Origin: Nitrospiraceae bacterium
GTDB taxonomy: Bacteria > Nitrospirota > Thermodesulfovibrionia > Thermodesulfovibrionales > Dissulfurispiraceae
Assembly (NCBI GenBank): GCA_003170655.1
Contig: PMYY01000137.1
Span: forward strand, 28,134 to 40,330
Direction of reading: 5' to 3'
DNA length: 12,197 bases
The notes under the pieces are model-generated. The model made no database searches and was not told the DNA's origin. It saw only the letters and a list, made by a program, of their open reading frames with translations. Below, piece after piece: positions 6,107 through 12,197 of the stretch. Position 1 is the stretch's first letter. Every line of letters starts with the position of its first letter. A program made the position numbers and the translations under genes.

Positions 6107-7342
6107 TTACTCCTCTTCAATCTTTGCTTTACCGAGAAGGGCCTTCATGGCCTTCTTTTCATATATGGCGTTCTTGACGCCGTCGAGTGAACCGTCCCTT
6201 GCGACGTAATACTTGATGACATTTTCGGGAGTGACATAATATCTACGGGAGAATTTGAGGATCTCTTCCTTGAGTTCATCCTCCGAAACAGTAATCCCCT
6301 CCCTTTCTCCTATTATATCCAGAAGTACGGAGACTTTCGCACTCTTTTCGGCCTTGGGCCTGTATTCCTTGATAAGATCCTCATCCGTTCCCTGGTGCTT
6401 GCCTTCGGCCCTGATCTCTGCGATTATACGATCCAGTTCGAAATTGACCATTCCCTCAGGTGCATCGAATGCATGGGCGGCGAGAAGTTTCTCGATAAGC
6501 TCGATCTGTTTCTTACGGTCCGCCTCGGCGGTTTTCGAGGCGAGCACGTCCTCTCTTACCCGGTCCTTCAAAGCCTGCAGGTTCTCTATTCCCATATCTT
6601 TTGCCAGCTCGTCGTCAATGGCTGGGATGTTCCGCCTTTTTACATCCTTTATCATCATTCGGAATTTAGGGGTCTTACCGGCAAATTGCGTAGTCGAATC
6701 TTCGGGAAAAGCTATTTCAGCGGAAAATTCCTCACTCTTTTTCTTTCCGATGAGAGAATCAAAAAACTCCTTCGGATACGGTCCGCTGCCAACTTTAATA
6801 ACGACGTCCTTAGTCTCGACACCATCGTCAGTAGTGTAGTCTAGCGTTACTAGGTCCCCCGAAGCCACAGTGGCGTCGATTGCCTCGAATGTTCCTTTTT
6901 CTTCGGCGACACTCTTTATGATAGTGTCAATCTCCTCGTCCTTAATCTCAACCGGGACATGCTTTACTGGAATATTCTCATATTCCAGGTTCTCGATCTT
7001 GGGCCTGACCTCGACAGTAAATGTCATGACAATTGGCGCATTTCTCTTAAAATCGATACCCTCTTCCATTTCAGGTTTTGCAACAGGCTTTATATCCGCC
7101 TCTTTGACCGCCTCCATATAATATTCGGGTACGAGTTTTTCTAAAACCTCCGATTCGACGCTCTTGCCAAAACGCTTTTCAATTATAGACATCGGTGCCT
7201 TGCCGGCCCTGAAGCCAGGCAGGTTGGCGCGCCGCCGCGCCTCGAGAAGACCTTTTTGAATCTCTGTTTCCACAATATCAGCCTGAATTTCTATGGTAAG
7301 ACGTTTCTTCGTCGACGAGATTTCTTCGCAGGACTTAATCAA
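6107..7342 (-). CDS. tig: Trigger factor, ribosome-associated chaperone / prolyl isomerase
   Basis: The 411-residue protein has the three trigger factor regions. The N-terminal ribosome-docking domain (about 1-115) carries the signature GFRAGK at 43-48, in LPGFRAGKAPMSIIEKRFG. An FKBP-like peptidyl-prolyl isomerase domain (about 157-238) includes GDLVTLDY and the later FAGKTPKF segment. An all-helical C-terminal chaperone domain runs from about 240 to the end. It binds ribosomes near L23 at the tunnel exit and shields nascent chains. The start is a TTG at 7340-7342, preceded by AGGAGG at a spacing of 5-6 nt; no ATG lies close by. It is the first gene of tig-clpP-clpX, behind its own promoter and downstream of the rplQ terminator. 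The identification is certain and the start well supported. Confidence 0.97.
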   Translation of the reverse strand: MIKSCEEISSTKKRLTIEIQADIVETEIQKGLLEARRRANLPGFRAGKAPMSIIEKRFGKSVESEVLEKLVPEYYMEAVKEADIKPVAKPEMEEGIDFKRNAPIVMTFTVEVRPKIENLEYENIPVKHVPVEIKDEEIDTIIKSVAEEKGTFEAIDATVASGDLVTLDYTTDDGVETKDVVIKVGSGPYPKEFFDSLIGKKKSEEFSAEIAFPEDSTTQFAGKTPKFRMMIKDVKRRNIPAIDDELAKDMGIENLQALKDRVREDVLASKTAEADRKKQIELIEKLLAAHAFDAPEGMVNFELDRIIAEIRAEGKHQGTDEDLIKEYRPKAEKSAKVSVLLDIIGEREGITVSEDELKEEILKFSRRYYVTPENVIKYYVARDGSLDGVKNAIYEKKAMKALLGKAKIEEE

Positions 7343-7388
7343 GAGACCCTCCTAAATAATATGATTTGCGTTTGATTTTCAAACCCTT

Positions 7389-7418
7389 AGTTTAAAGGTT
7401 GAGATGGTCCTTTGTCAA
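7389..7418 (-). promoter_or_regulatory. Sigma70-type promoter for tig-clpP-clpX
   Basis: On the minus strand a perfect -35 TTGACA (7413-7418) and TAAACT (7389-7394, 4 of 6) are separated by 18 nt; the alternative TTAAAC gives 17 nt. The start site would lie near 7382, leaving a leader of about 40 nt with the AGGAGG site. No CIRCE-type inverted repeat or other heat-shock operator is visible around it. Confidence 0.65.
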
Positions 7419-7590
7419 TTTTTCATCTGCAGCCGGAGTATTTGTCCAAATTATCAATATGTCACGTTATTTCTCAGGCTATAATACAGAAATCCCGACG
7501 CCATTCGGATTGAGGCTATCTTGGATTCGTTAGCTTCGAGCGTAAAAGACGTCTCTTATTGAGGCGGTTGAAAAAATTTGTGATAAATCC

Positions 7591-7623
7591 AAAAAAAAAG
7601 GATTCCGCCGGAATCCTTTTTTT
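7591..7623. terminator. Intrinsic terminator of the alpha operon after rplQ
   Basis: A 7-bp stem GGATTCC/GGAATCC (7600-7606 with 7610-7616) has a 3-nt loop. It is flanked by a run of nine A residues on the left and seven T residues on the right. On the minus strand the stem is followed by nine T residues, the classic form for stopping rplQ transcripts 27 nt after its stop codon. The symmetry also allows function on the plus strand, though no plus-strand gene points here. Confidence 0.92.
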
Positions 7624-7649
7624 CTATAATTGCTGATGATAAGCCGTGA

Positions 7650-8177
7650 TTATTCAGCTGTCTTCTTTGCCCTCGACTTTTTCGGCTTCTCTTCAGTCTC
7701 TTTCTTAGCCTTGGGAGCCGCCTTTAGATTCTCTTTCTTCGGCTTTGCAGTCTTCTTTTCAGGGGCTTTTTTCTCGGTCTTTTTTTCGCCTTCTTTCGCG
7801 GACGTCTTCATCTTGAGATCTTCGTAATCAATAAATTCTATTATCGCCATCGGCGCACGGTCATTGACCCTTTGGCGTGTCTGGATGATCCTCAGATAAC
7901 CGCCGTTGCGGTCTGCAAAGCGTGGCGCGATCTCGGAAAAAAGCTTTGACATTACAGTCCTGTTAGGAATATACGACATAACCATCCTCTTTGAATGAAG
8001 GTCTCCCCTCTTCCCGAAGGTTACGAGTTTTTCAGCGATTCCTTTGATGGCCTTGGCTTTGGCCACTGTCGTCTCTATTCTCTGATGTTCAAAGAGAGAG
8101 GAAACCAATCCCCTCAGAAGTGCCTTTCTCTGATTGGCGGTTCTGCTGAACAGCCTCCCTGCAACTTTATGACGCAT
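7650..8177 (-). CDS. rplQ: 50S ribosomal protein L17 with long lysine-rich tail
   Basis: Residues 1-120 of this 175-residue protein are a standard L17: MRHKVAGRLFSRTANQRKAL at the start, the LVTFGKRGDLHSKRMV segment, and a close with APMAIIEFIDYEDL. L17 lies near the peptide tunnel exit on the large subunit. Residues about 122-175 form an added tail, roughly two fifths lysine with Ala, Pro and Glu, expected to be disordered. Similar tails occur in L17 of several phyla. I chose the ATG at 8175-8177, giving the conserved MRHK start. AGGAGG lies 11 nt upstream; the in-frame GTG at 8184-8186 lies only 2 nt from it, too close. The gene overlaps the end of rpoA by 11 nt, so its ribosome binding site is inside rpoA. 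It is last in the operon, before a strong terminator. Confidence 0.95.
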   Translation of the reverse strand: MRHKVAGRLFSRTANQRKALLRGLVSSLFEHQRIETTVAKAKAIKGIAEKLVTFGKRGDLHSKRMVMSYIPNRTVMSKLFSEIAPRFADRNGGYLRIIQTRQRVNDRAPMAIIEFIDYEDLKMKTSAKEGEKKTEKKAPEKKTAKPKKENLKAAPKAKKETEEKPKKSRAKKTAE

Positions 8178-9177
8178 TGCTGTCACTACCTCCTTTTGGA
8201 GCCGTTTCGAACCTCATTCCAAGGTGCAGTCCCATGGAACTGAGGATATCCTTGATCTCATTCAACGATCTGCGACCGAAATTCTTCGTTCTCAACATTT
8301 CGTTTTCGGTCTTCTGAACGAGGTCGGCGATGGTTTTGATGTTGGCGTTCTTGAGACAATTGTATGCCCTCACGGACAATTCGAGTTCGTCTATGTTCTT
8401 AATCAGGTTATCGTTCAGGAGTGCACCTGATACCATCTTGCCGGATGCACCGACAGGCTCCTCAGTAGCATCGCTTTCCTCTACAAATATAAACAGGTCC
8501 AGATGTTCCATCATGATCGAAGCAGCGTCGCTCACTGCCTTCTCCGGAGTGATACCACCATCAGTCCAGACCTCCATAATGAGCCTGTCGTAGTCCGTAG
8601 ATCTACCGACTCTCGCCTTTTCCACCCAAAAATTCACCTTTTTGACGGGGCTGAACGCCGAATCAACGGCGATGACATCAATGGGAATGCCTTCTTCCTT
8701 GTTCAGTTCGGCAGAAACATAGCCCTTCCCCTTTCTGATGAACATTTCCATTTCCATAGTGGTCCCCGAATCAACCGTGGCAATGTAGTGGTCTTTATTC
8801 AGTATATCCACGCCCTGGTCCGTAAGAACATCCGCTCCTGTCAGGACCTTGGGACCCTTGATATTCACCGTAACTGTCCTTTTGCCGTCGCCATGAAGTC
8901 TGAGCCTGAGCTTCTTAATATTAAGAATAACGTCGACAACATCTTCCTTGACGCCCTTAATCGCAGAAAACTCATGAAGAACACCGGCGATTCTCACACC
9001 TGTCACAGCTGCACCCTCTATAGATGACAGAAGGACTCTGCGAAGAGAGTTCCCTATGGTCGTGCCGAATCCGCGCTCCAACGGTTCTACTACGAGTTTT
9101 CCGTATGAGTCTGTCCGCGTTTCAGCGTCAAAATTAATCTTCTTGGGCAACTGAAAGCCCCTTTTCACAAGGTCCAT
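8167..9177 (-). CDS. rpoA: RNA polymerase alpha subunit
   Basis: The 336-residue protein is a complete alpha subunit. The N-terminal assembly domain (about 1-235) has the family signature LERGFGTTIGNSLRRVLLSS near residues 33-52 and the HEFSAIKGVKEDVVDVILN segment. A flexible acidic linker (about 233-255) leads to the C-terminal domain (about 260-325) with tandem helix-hairpin-helix elements. The ELSVRAYNCLK stretch places Arg270 at the position equal to E. coli Arg265, which contacts UP-element DNA and activators. GGGAGG lies 7 nt before the ATG. It follows rpsD after an 84-nt gap and overlaps rplQ. The length is usual for Gram-negative bacteria. The identification is beyond doubt. Confidence 0.99.
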   Translation of the reverse strand: MDLVKRGFQLPKKINFDAETRTDSYGKLVVEPLERGFGTTIGNSLRRVLLSSIEGAAVTGVRIAGVLHEFSAIKGVKEDVVDVILNIKKLRLRLHGDGKRTVTVNIKGPKVLTGADVLTDQGVDILNKDHYIATVDSGTTMEMEMFIRKGKGYVSAELNKEEGIPIDVIAVDSAFSPVKKVNFWVEKARVGRSTDYDRLIMEVWTDGGITPEKAVSDAASIMMEHLDLFIFVEESDATEEPVGASGKMVSGALLNDNLIKNIDELELSVRAYNCLKNANIKTIADLVQKTENEMLRTKNFGRRSLNEIKDILSSMGLHLGMRFETAPKGGSDSNAS

Positions 9178-9261
9178 TTTAAGGCCTCCCTATGCCTTTG
9201 TTCTATATTATTTATACTTTATATTAGCTTCAAGTACCGACATTAAGCCCGGTATCTGAAA

Positions 9262-9888
9262 TTATTTCGAATAGAGTTCGACTATGAGCTGTTCCTGAAC
9301 GGGCAGCTGTATCTCATCACGCGTAGGTATCCTGACAAAAGTACCCTTAAGCGCGGTAGCGTCAAACTGAATCCACTCAGGGAGGCCTCTATGTTCTGCG
9401 ACGGAGAGGCTCTCCGCAACAGTGGGATTCTCCTTGCTCGATTCCTTTAATCCGACCACATCGCCGGGCCTAAGCAAATGAGAAGGAATGTCGGAACTGC
9501 GCCCGTTTACTAGAAAATGTCCGTGCTTGACAAGCTGGCGCGCTTCTCTTCGGTTAGCTGCAAAACCCATTCTGAATACGGCGGCATCGAGCCTTCTTTC
9601 CAATAGCTGGAGCAAAACCTCGCCTGTAACGCCCTTCATCCGCGACGCCTTTTCGAAATAAAGCCTGAACTGGCGCTCCATTATGCCGTAGATTCTCCTG
9701 ACTTTCTGCTTTTCCCTTAGCTGCAGTCCGTAGTCGGAAAGTTTACCGCGGCCCTGACCATGCTGGCCGGGCGGATATTTTCTTCTCTCAACGCCACATT
9801 TTTCGGTATGACACCGGATGCCCTTGAGAAAGAGCTTCTCTCCCTCTCGCCTGCACAGTCTGCACAACGGGCCGGTATAACGTGCCAT
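9262..9888 (-). CDS. rpsD: 30S ribosomal protein S4, zinc-binding form
   Basis: The 208-residue protein matches S4, the primary 16S rRNA binder that starts 30S assembly. It begins MARYTGPLCRLCRREG, and Cys9, Cys12, Cys26 and Cys31 form the zinc site of the C+ type. The KYPPGQHGQGRGK segment follows, and the S4 RNA-binding fold lies at about 95-160 (LERRLDAAVFRMGFA, then QLVKHGHFLVNG). I placed the start at 9886-9888 because MARYTGP is the conserved N-terminus. Its A overlaps the rpsK stop (TAATG), with GGAGGAG a few bases before it inside rpsK. The frame is open ten codons further upstream within rpsK, without support. In E. coli S4 represses the alpha operon by binding the rpsM leader; I cannot confirm such a structure here. 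Confidence 0.97.
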   Translation of the reverse strand: MARYTGPLCRLCRREGEKLFLKGIRCHTEKCGVERRKYPPGQHGQGRGKLSDYGLQLREKQKVRRIYGIMERQFRLYFEKASRMKGVTGEVLLQLLERRLDAAVFRMGFAANRREARQLVKHGHFLVNGRSSDIPSHLLRPGDVVGLKESSKENPTVAESLSVAEHRGLPEWIQFDATALKGTFVRIPTRDEIQLPVQEQLIVELYSK

Positions 9889-10274
9889 TAAACTCTCCTC
9901 CTCTTCGGCGGCCTGCATCCGTTATGCGGCACCGGTGTTACGTCCTTTATAAGGGTAATATCTAGTCCGGCAGCCTGGAGGGCGCGGATGGCCGTTTCCC
10001 TTCCTGCGCCCGGCCCCTTCACAAATACGTCCACATGCTTCAGGCCCATTTCCATGGCCTTTTTAGCTGCTGATTCAGATGCCATCTGAGCTGCAAAAGG
10101 AGTACCTTTTCTTGAGCCCTTAAACCCCAGGCTGCCTGCACTTGACCACGCAATAACATTACCGTTTGGGTCTGTGATGGTAACTATAGTATTGTTAAAC
10201 GTCGTCTGTATATGCGCGGCGCCGCTTGGGATATTTTTCTTAACTTTCTTTCCACTGCGTTTTTTCTGAGCCAT
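9888..10274 (-). CDS. rpsK: 30S ribosomal protein S11
   Basis: The 128-residue protein is S11. It shows the AHIQTTFNNTIVTITD start of the fold, WSSAGSLGFKGSRKGTPFAAQ near residues 43-63, VKGPGAGRETAIRALQ near 85-100, and the strongly basic C-terminus ending NGCRPPKRRRV. It sits on the 30S platform beside S18 and S6, near the mRNA exit path. AGGAGG lies 11 nt before the ATG. It is 17 nt after rpsM, and its stop shares one base with the rpsD start. The order rpsM-rpsK-rpsD-rpoA-rplQ is the classical alpha operon. Confidence 0.98.
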   Translation of the reverse strand: MAQKKRSGKKVKKNIPSGAAHIQTTFNNTIVTITDPNGNVIAWSSAGSLGFKGSRKGTPFAAQMASESAAKKAMEMGLKHVDVFVKGPGAGRETAIRALQAAGLDITLIKDVTPVPHNGCRPPKRRRV

Positions 10275-10291
10275 TTAAGTGCAGTCCTCCT

Positions 10292-10657
10292 TTACTTTTT
10301 CTTCACGATGAGCTTCCGGGGTCCCTTACGAGTCCGGGCATTCGTACGGGTCCTCTGTCCCCTGGCGGGCAAATGGGCCTTGTGCCTCAGTCCTCGGTAC
10401 GATCCGATATCGATCAGCCTTTTGATGTTCATGGCCAATTCGCGTCTCAGGTCGCCCTCGACCTTTTGGTCCTTCTCGATGACGTTTCGAATTTTGACAA
10501 TGTCTTCATCGGTAAGGTTTTTGACTCTGGTGTCGGGATTCACGCCCGTCTCACTAAGAATCTTGACAGACAGGGACCTGCCTATGCCAAATATGCGTGT
10601 CAGTCCAATCTCGACACGCTCGTTCTTGGGAAGATCAACCCCGGCTATTCTCGCCAT
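10292..10657 (-). CDS. rpsM: 30S ribosomal protein S13
   Basis: The 121-residue protein is a full S13. It begins MARIAGVDLPKNERVEIGLT, has the helix-hairpin-helix segment IFGIGRSLSVKIL, and carries the SYRGLRHKAHLPARGQRTRTNARTRKG signature before a lysine-rich end. S13 lies in the 30S head and contacts the large subunit and P-site tRNA. AAGGAG sits about 6 nt before the ATG. It is the first gene of the alpha group, 76 nt after rpmJ; the gap holds a small hairpin and would be where any S4-responsive leader should lie. Confidence 0.98.
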   Translation of the reverse strand: MARIAGVDLPKNERVEIGLTRIFGIGRSLSVKILSETGVNPDTRVKNLTDEDIVKIRNVIEKDQKVEGDLRRELAMNIKRLIDIGSYRGLRHKAHLPARGQRTRTNARTRKGPRKLIVKKK

Positions 10658-10701
10658 AAAAAACTCCTTTATCCATATGATATTAAATACTTAAATAGTA
10701 C

Positions 10702-10721
10702 CGCGTTTTAGCAAAACAGCG
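10702..10721. repeat. Small hairpin in the rpmJ-rpsM gap
   Basis: On the plus strand CGCGTTTT (10702-10709) pairs with AAAAC-A-GCG (10713-10721) around a 3-nt loop with one bulged A, giving an 8-bp stem. In the transcript it lies 12 nt after the rpmJ stop and about 45 nt before the rpsM start. No T-run follows. It may be a processing site or part of a leader fold for rpsM, but it is short and could be chance. Confidence 0.35.
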
Positions 10722-10733
10722 TATCTGAGCCAA

Positions 10734-10847
10734 TTAACCCTGACGCTGCTTGTGCCTGGGGTTCTCGCAGAGTACGCGCAACACACCCTTTCGCTTGACA
10801 ATCTTACACTTCGAACAGATAACCTTCACTGAAGGTCTCACCTTCAT
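10734..10847 (-). CDS. rpmJ: 50S ribosomal protein L36, zinc-binding form
   Basis: A 37-codon frame reads MKVRPSVKVICSKCKIVKR followed by KGVLRVLCENPRHKQRQG, a typical L36. Cys11, Cys14, Cys27 and His32 form the CCCH zinc ribbon of the C+ type. L36 is the smallest ribosomal protein, buried among 23S rRNA helices near the GTPase-associated region. AGGAGG is 7 nt before the ATG, a strong ribosome binding site. It lies 65 nt after infA and before rpsM, its normal place in the cluster. Confidence 0.98.
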   Translation of the reverse strand: MKVRPSVKVICSKCKIVKRKGVLRVLCENPRHKQRQG

Positions 10848-10861
10848 AATTCATCCTCCTC

Positions 10862-10876
10862 ATTGCAAAAAGCAAT
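10862..10876. repeat. Short hairpin just upstream of the rpmJ ribosome binding site
   Basis: ATTGC (10862-10866) and GCAAT (10872-10876) pair around a loop of five A residues (U in the transcript). It stands directly before the AGGAGG of rpmJ in the infA-rpmJ gap. The stem is only 5 bp, so it is a weak element that could influence rpmJ translation; it may equally be chance. Confidence 0.3.
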
Positions 10877-10912
10877 AAACCAGCAACAGCTGCCAACTTA
10901 GCCTTGATTATT

Positions 10913-11131
10913 TCATTTAAAGCGGTAAGTAATACGGCCCTTTGTCAGATCATAGGGCGACAGCTCCACCGTCACCTTATCTCCAGGCAATATTTTGATG
11001 AAATGCATCCGCATCTTACCTGAAACATAGGCGAGTATGACCTGACCGTTTTCGAGCTCGACTCTGAACATCGCATTGGGTAATGGTTCAAGAATTGTTC
11101 CCTGGACTTCTATATTCTCGTCTTTTGCCAT
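10913..11131 (-). CDS. infA: Translation initiation factor IF-1
   Basis: The 72-residue protein is IF-1, an OB-fold (S1-like) protein that blocks the 30S A site during initiation. It begins MAKDENIEVQGTILEPLPNA and shows the FRVELENGQVILAYVSGKMR core, the IKILPGDKVTVELSPYDLTKGRITYR segment and a basic end. The length is the family norm. There is no recognisable Shine-Dalgarno site before the ATG. A near-consensus promoter ends 14 nt upstream of the ATG, so the main transcript would be nearly leaderless. It can also be reached by read-through from map, whose stop is 28 nt upstream. Confidence 0.98.
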   Translation of the reverse strand: MAKDENIEVQGTILEPLPNAMFRVELENGQVILAYVSGKMRMHFIKILPGDKVTVELSPYDLTKGRITYRFK

Positions 11132-11145
11132 AGTCGTAATCAGAC

Positions 11146-11174
11146 AGTATACCCTTTTATCATATTTTAGTCAA
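11146..11174 (-). promoter_or_regulatory. Near-consensus sigma70 promoter for infA-rpmJ-alpha operon, inside the end of map
   Basis: On the minus strand TTGACT (11169-11174, 5 of 6) and TATACT (11146-11151, 5 of 6) are separated by exactly 17 nt. It is among the best promoter matches in the window. The -35 box lies in the last codons of map and the -10 box just after its stop. The start point would fall near 11139, about 8 nt before the infA ATG. It should allow infA, rpmJ and the alpha operon genes to be expressed apart from the upstream secY-map genes. Confidence 0.7.
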
Positions 11175-11909
11175 TATTTTTGGCCCTTGCTTCGTAATAG
11201 CGATCGTGTGCTCAAAGTGGGCCGACCACGATCCATCAGTTGTTACTGCGGTCCATCCATCATCAAGTATACGGACATCCGGGCCGCCTGCGTTAACCAT
11301 TGGCTCTATAGCCAGAGTCATACCTTCCCTAAGCCGTGGCCCTTGGCCAGCCCTGCCGTAATTGGGCACCTGCGGGTCCTCATGCAGAGAGCGCCCTATC
11401 CCGTGCCCCACAAAAGCCCTGACAACGGAATAGCCGTGCTTCTCGACATGTACTTGTACAGCCGAAGAAATATCGCCGATCCGGTTCCCTACAACTGCTT
11501 TTTCTATTCCAAGCATCAGTGCTTCTTCAGTGATCTTCAGTAGATGCGCATTCCCAGCTCGGACGTTACCAACCGGGATGGTCATTGCCGCATCTCCATA
11601 AAAACCGTCAAGCACCGTACCTATGTCGAGGCCTACAATATCGCCGGACTTCAGTTTCATCCCCCGGGACGGAATGCCATGTATTACCTGGTCGTTGACT
11701 GACACACATACACTTGACGGATAACCCCTGTATCCGCGAAAGGCTGCGCCAGCGCCTCGTTTCCTTATCCCCTCATCAACGAATCTTTCGATATCGGCAG
11801 TCGCCATTCCTTCGGTTACATGGGATTTCAATCCTTCAAGCACCTCGGCTACGATACGGCATGCATCTGCGATTTTCCGAATTTCGGTCTGCGATTTGAC
11901 GATTATCAC
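11160..11909 (-). CDS. map: Type I methionine aminopeptidase
   Basis: The 249-residue protein is a bacterial type I MetAP, which removes the initiator Met from nascent chains. The five metal ligands are present: Asp95 (GLDIG), Asp106 (FYGDAAM), His169 (VGHGIG), Glu202 (IEPM) and Glu233 (HFEHT). The catalytic-type His77 sits in VIHGIPS. There is no N-terminal zinc finger or SH3 extension. The start is a GTG at 11907-11909. It is fixed by the conserved MIIVKSQTEI beginning and by an in-frame stop 18 nt upstream, even though the nearest purine-rich SD-like run (AAGGGG) is about 19 nt away. It follows secY after 15 nt with no adk between. Its 3' end holds the infA promoter. Confidence 0.98.
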   Translation of the reverse strand: MIIVKSQTEIRKIADACRIVAEVLEGLKSHVTEGMATADIERFVDEGIRKRGAGAAFRGYRGYPSSVCVSVNDQVIHGIPSRGMKLKSGDIVGLDIGTVLDGFYGDAAMTIPVGNVRAGNAHLLKITEEALMLGIEKAVVGNRIGDISSAVQVHVEKHGYSVVRAFVGHGIGRSLHEDPQVPNYGRAGQGPRLREGMTLAIEPMVNAGGPDVRILDDGWTAVTTDGSWSAHFEHTIAITKQGPKILTKI

Positions 11910-11924
11910 GTCGCGAGATTTAAC

Positions 11925-12197
11925 TTATCCCCTTCTCCCTTTAAGTCTCCCCTTCTTCAAAAAGCCCTCATAGGACCGTGTCATAAGATGGGATTCGATC
12001 TGAGATACTGTATCAAGCGCCACACCGACCGCTATAAGGAGGGATGTGCCGCCGAAATAAAAAGGCACGTTAAATCGGCTGATGAGTAGCTCTGGAAGAA
12101 TACAAACCGTCGAGAGATAAACGGCCCCGATAAAGGTAAGCCTCGTCAGAACACGGTAGATGTACTCTGATGTCTTCTGTCCGGGCCGTATGCCGGA
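11925..12197 (-). CDS. secY: SecY, preprotein translocase channel subunit, C-terminal 90 residues
   Basis: The frame enters from the right edge and ends at a TAA (11925-11927). It begins SGIRPGQKTSEYI, the conserved cytosolic loop C5 motif of SecY (IRPG), followed by a hydrophobic helix FIGAVYLSTVCILPELL (TM9). Next come FYFGGTSLLIAVGVALDTVSQI (the highly conserved TM10 GGTSLLI signature) and the cytosolic tail ending SYEGFLKKGRLKGRRG. SecY forms the protein-conducting channel of the inner membrane with SecE and SecG. The loop and tail are the surfaces that contact SecA and the ribosome. The gene starts outside the window. Confidence 0.97.
   Translation of the reverse strand, partial: SGIRPGQKTSEYIYRVLTRLTFIGAVYLSTVCILPELLISRFNVPFYFGGTSLLIAVGVALDTVSQIESHLMTRSYEGFLKKGRLKGRRG

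Larger units (their letters stand above)
7343..7649. other. 307-nt intergenic region between rplQ and tig
   Basis: This is the largest gene-free stretch. It holds the rplQ-side terminator (7591-7623) at one end and the tig promoter and leader (7418-7343) at the other. Between 7419 and 7590 I find no tRNA, no convincing reading frame and no strong hairpin. A TATTAT box on the minus strand around 7482 has no matching -35. The sequence ATTGAGGC occurs twice (7509-7516 and 7558-7565), and AGACGTCT (7547-7554) is a short palindrome; both may be chance. Confidence 0.6.

Noticed and set aside
7404..7484. 26-codon plus-strand frame in the rplQ-tig gap
   Set aside because: It overlaps the tig promoter on the other strand, has no convincing ribosome binding site and is no longer than chance.
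7509..7565. Direct repeat ATTGAGGC, two copies 49 nt apart
   Set aside because: Eight bases occurring twice in an intergenic stretch is weak, with no further copies or flanking structure seen, so no CRISPR or regulator array is supported.
7343..7649. tRNA or small RNA gene in the rplQ-tig gap
   Set aside because: No T-arm consensus, cloverleaf or CCA end is seen. The only strong structure is the terminator, explained by rplQ.
9178..9261. Possible internal promoter (TTGAAG-17-TAATAT) and a TACCG/CGGTA hairpin between rpsD and rpoA
   Set aside because: Each box matches consensus at only 4 of 6 positions in an AT-rich gap, and the stem is 5-6 bp with a large loop. An internal rpoA promoter is plausible but not supported enough to list.
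10658..10733. S4-binding pseudoknot leader before rpsM, as in the E. coli alpha operon
   Set aside because: The 76-nt gap has one small hairpin, but I could not build the nested pseudoknot or recognise conserved S4-site sequence by eye.

Overview
The window is a chromosomal housekeeping segment with no phage, transposon, CRISPR or defence signature. Nearly every base belongs to genes for translation, transcription, protein secretion, or protein folding and turnover. The organism is a bacterium: IF-1 and IF-2, bacterial-type alpha subunit, trigger factor and ClpXP, sigma70-like promoter boxes, and Shine-Dalgarno sites of the AGGAGG type. Base composition looks close to balanced by eye. The ribosomal proteins L28, L36 and S4 are all of the cysteine-containing, zinc-binding type. 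The pairing of a long L17, trigger factor-ClpP-ClpX and a DciA-type helicase loader fits Gram-negative, non-gamma lineages such as Nitrospirota or Desulfobacterota, but I cannot assign the phylum from sequence alone.

Layout from right to left, along the minus strand. Block A (12197 to 7650) is the distal spc plus alpha ribosomal cluster: end of secY, map, infA, rpmJ, rpsM, rpsK, rpsD, rpoA, rplQ. It closes with a strong GC-stem/poly-T terminator at 7591-7623. The adk gene usually found between secY and map is absent. A near-consensus promoter sits across the end of map and would start infA mRNA only about 8 nt before its ATG. Block B (7418 to 4183), on the same strand, has its own promoter and then tig, clpP and clpX: the ribosome-bound folding chaperone followed by the ClpXP protease. 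Block C (3335 to 4136), on the plus strand, is rpmB (L28) then a DUF721/DciA gene. It converges on clpX at a bidirectional terminator (4139-4169). Block D (3400 to 1), on the minus strand, starts at a promoter facing away from rpmB and carries infB, rbfA and the 5' part of an nrnA-type DHH phosphoesterase that runs off the window.

The genes work together as the core of protein synthesis: initiation (IF-1, IF-2), 30S maturation (RbfA), ribosomal proteins, RNA polymerase alpha, N-terminal Met removal (MetAP), membrane insertion (SecY), nascent-chain folding (trigger factor) and regulated degradation (ClpXP). NrnA recycles short RNA fragments, and DciA links to replication by loading the replicative helicase.

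I did not find an undescribed multi-gene system. The points worth a second look are regulatory or concern gene order: the near-leaderless infA promoter embedded in map, a perfect 12-bp inverted repeat plus mini-ORF in front of the SD-less dciA, an infB promoter whose -35 box lies on the complement of the rpmB ribosome binding site, a dispersed-repeat-like palindrome between clpP and clpX, and the missing adk.
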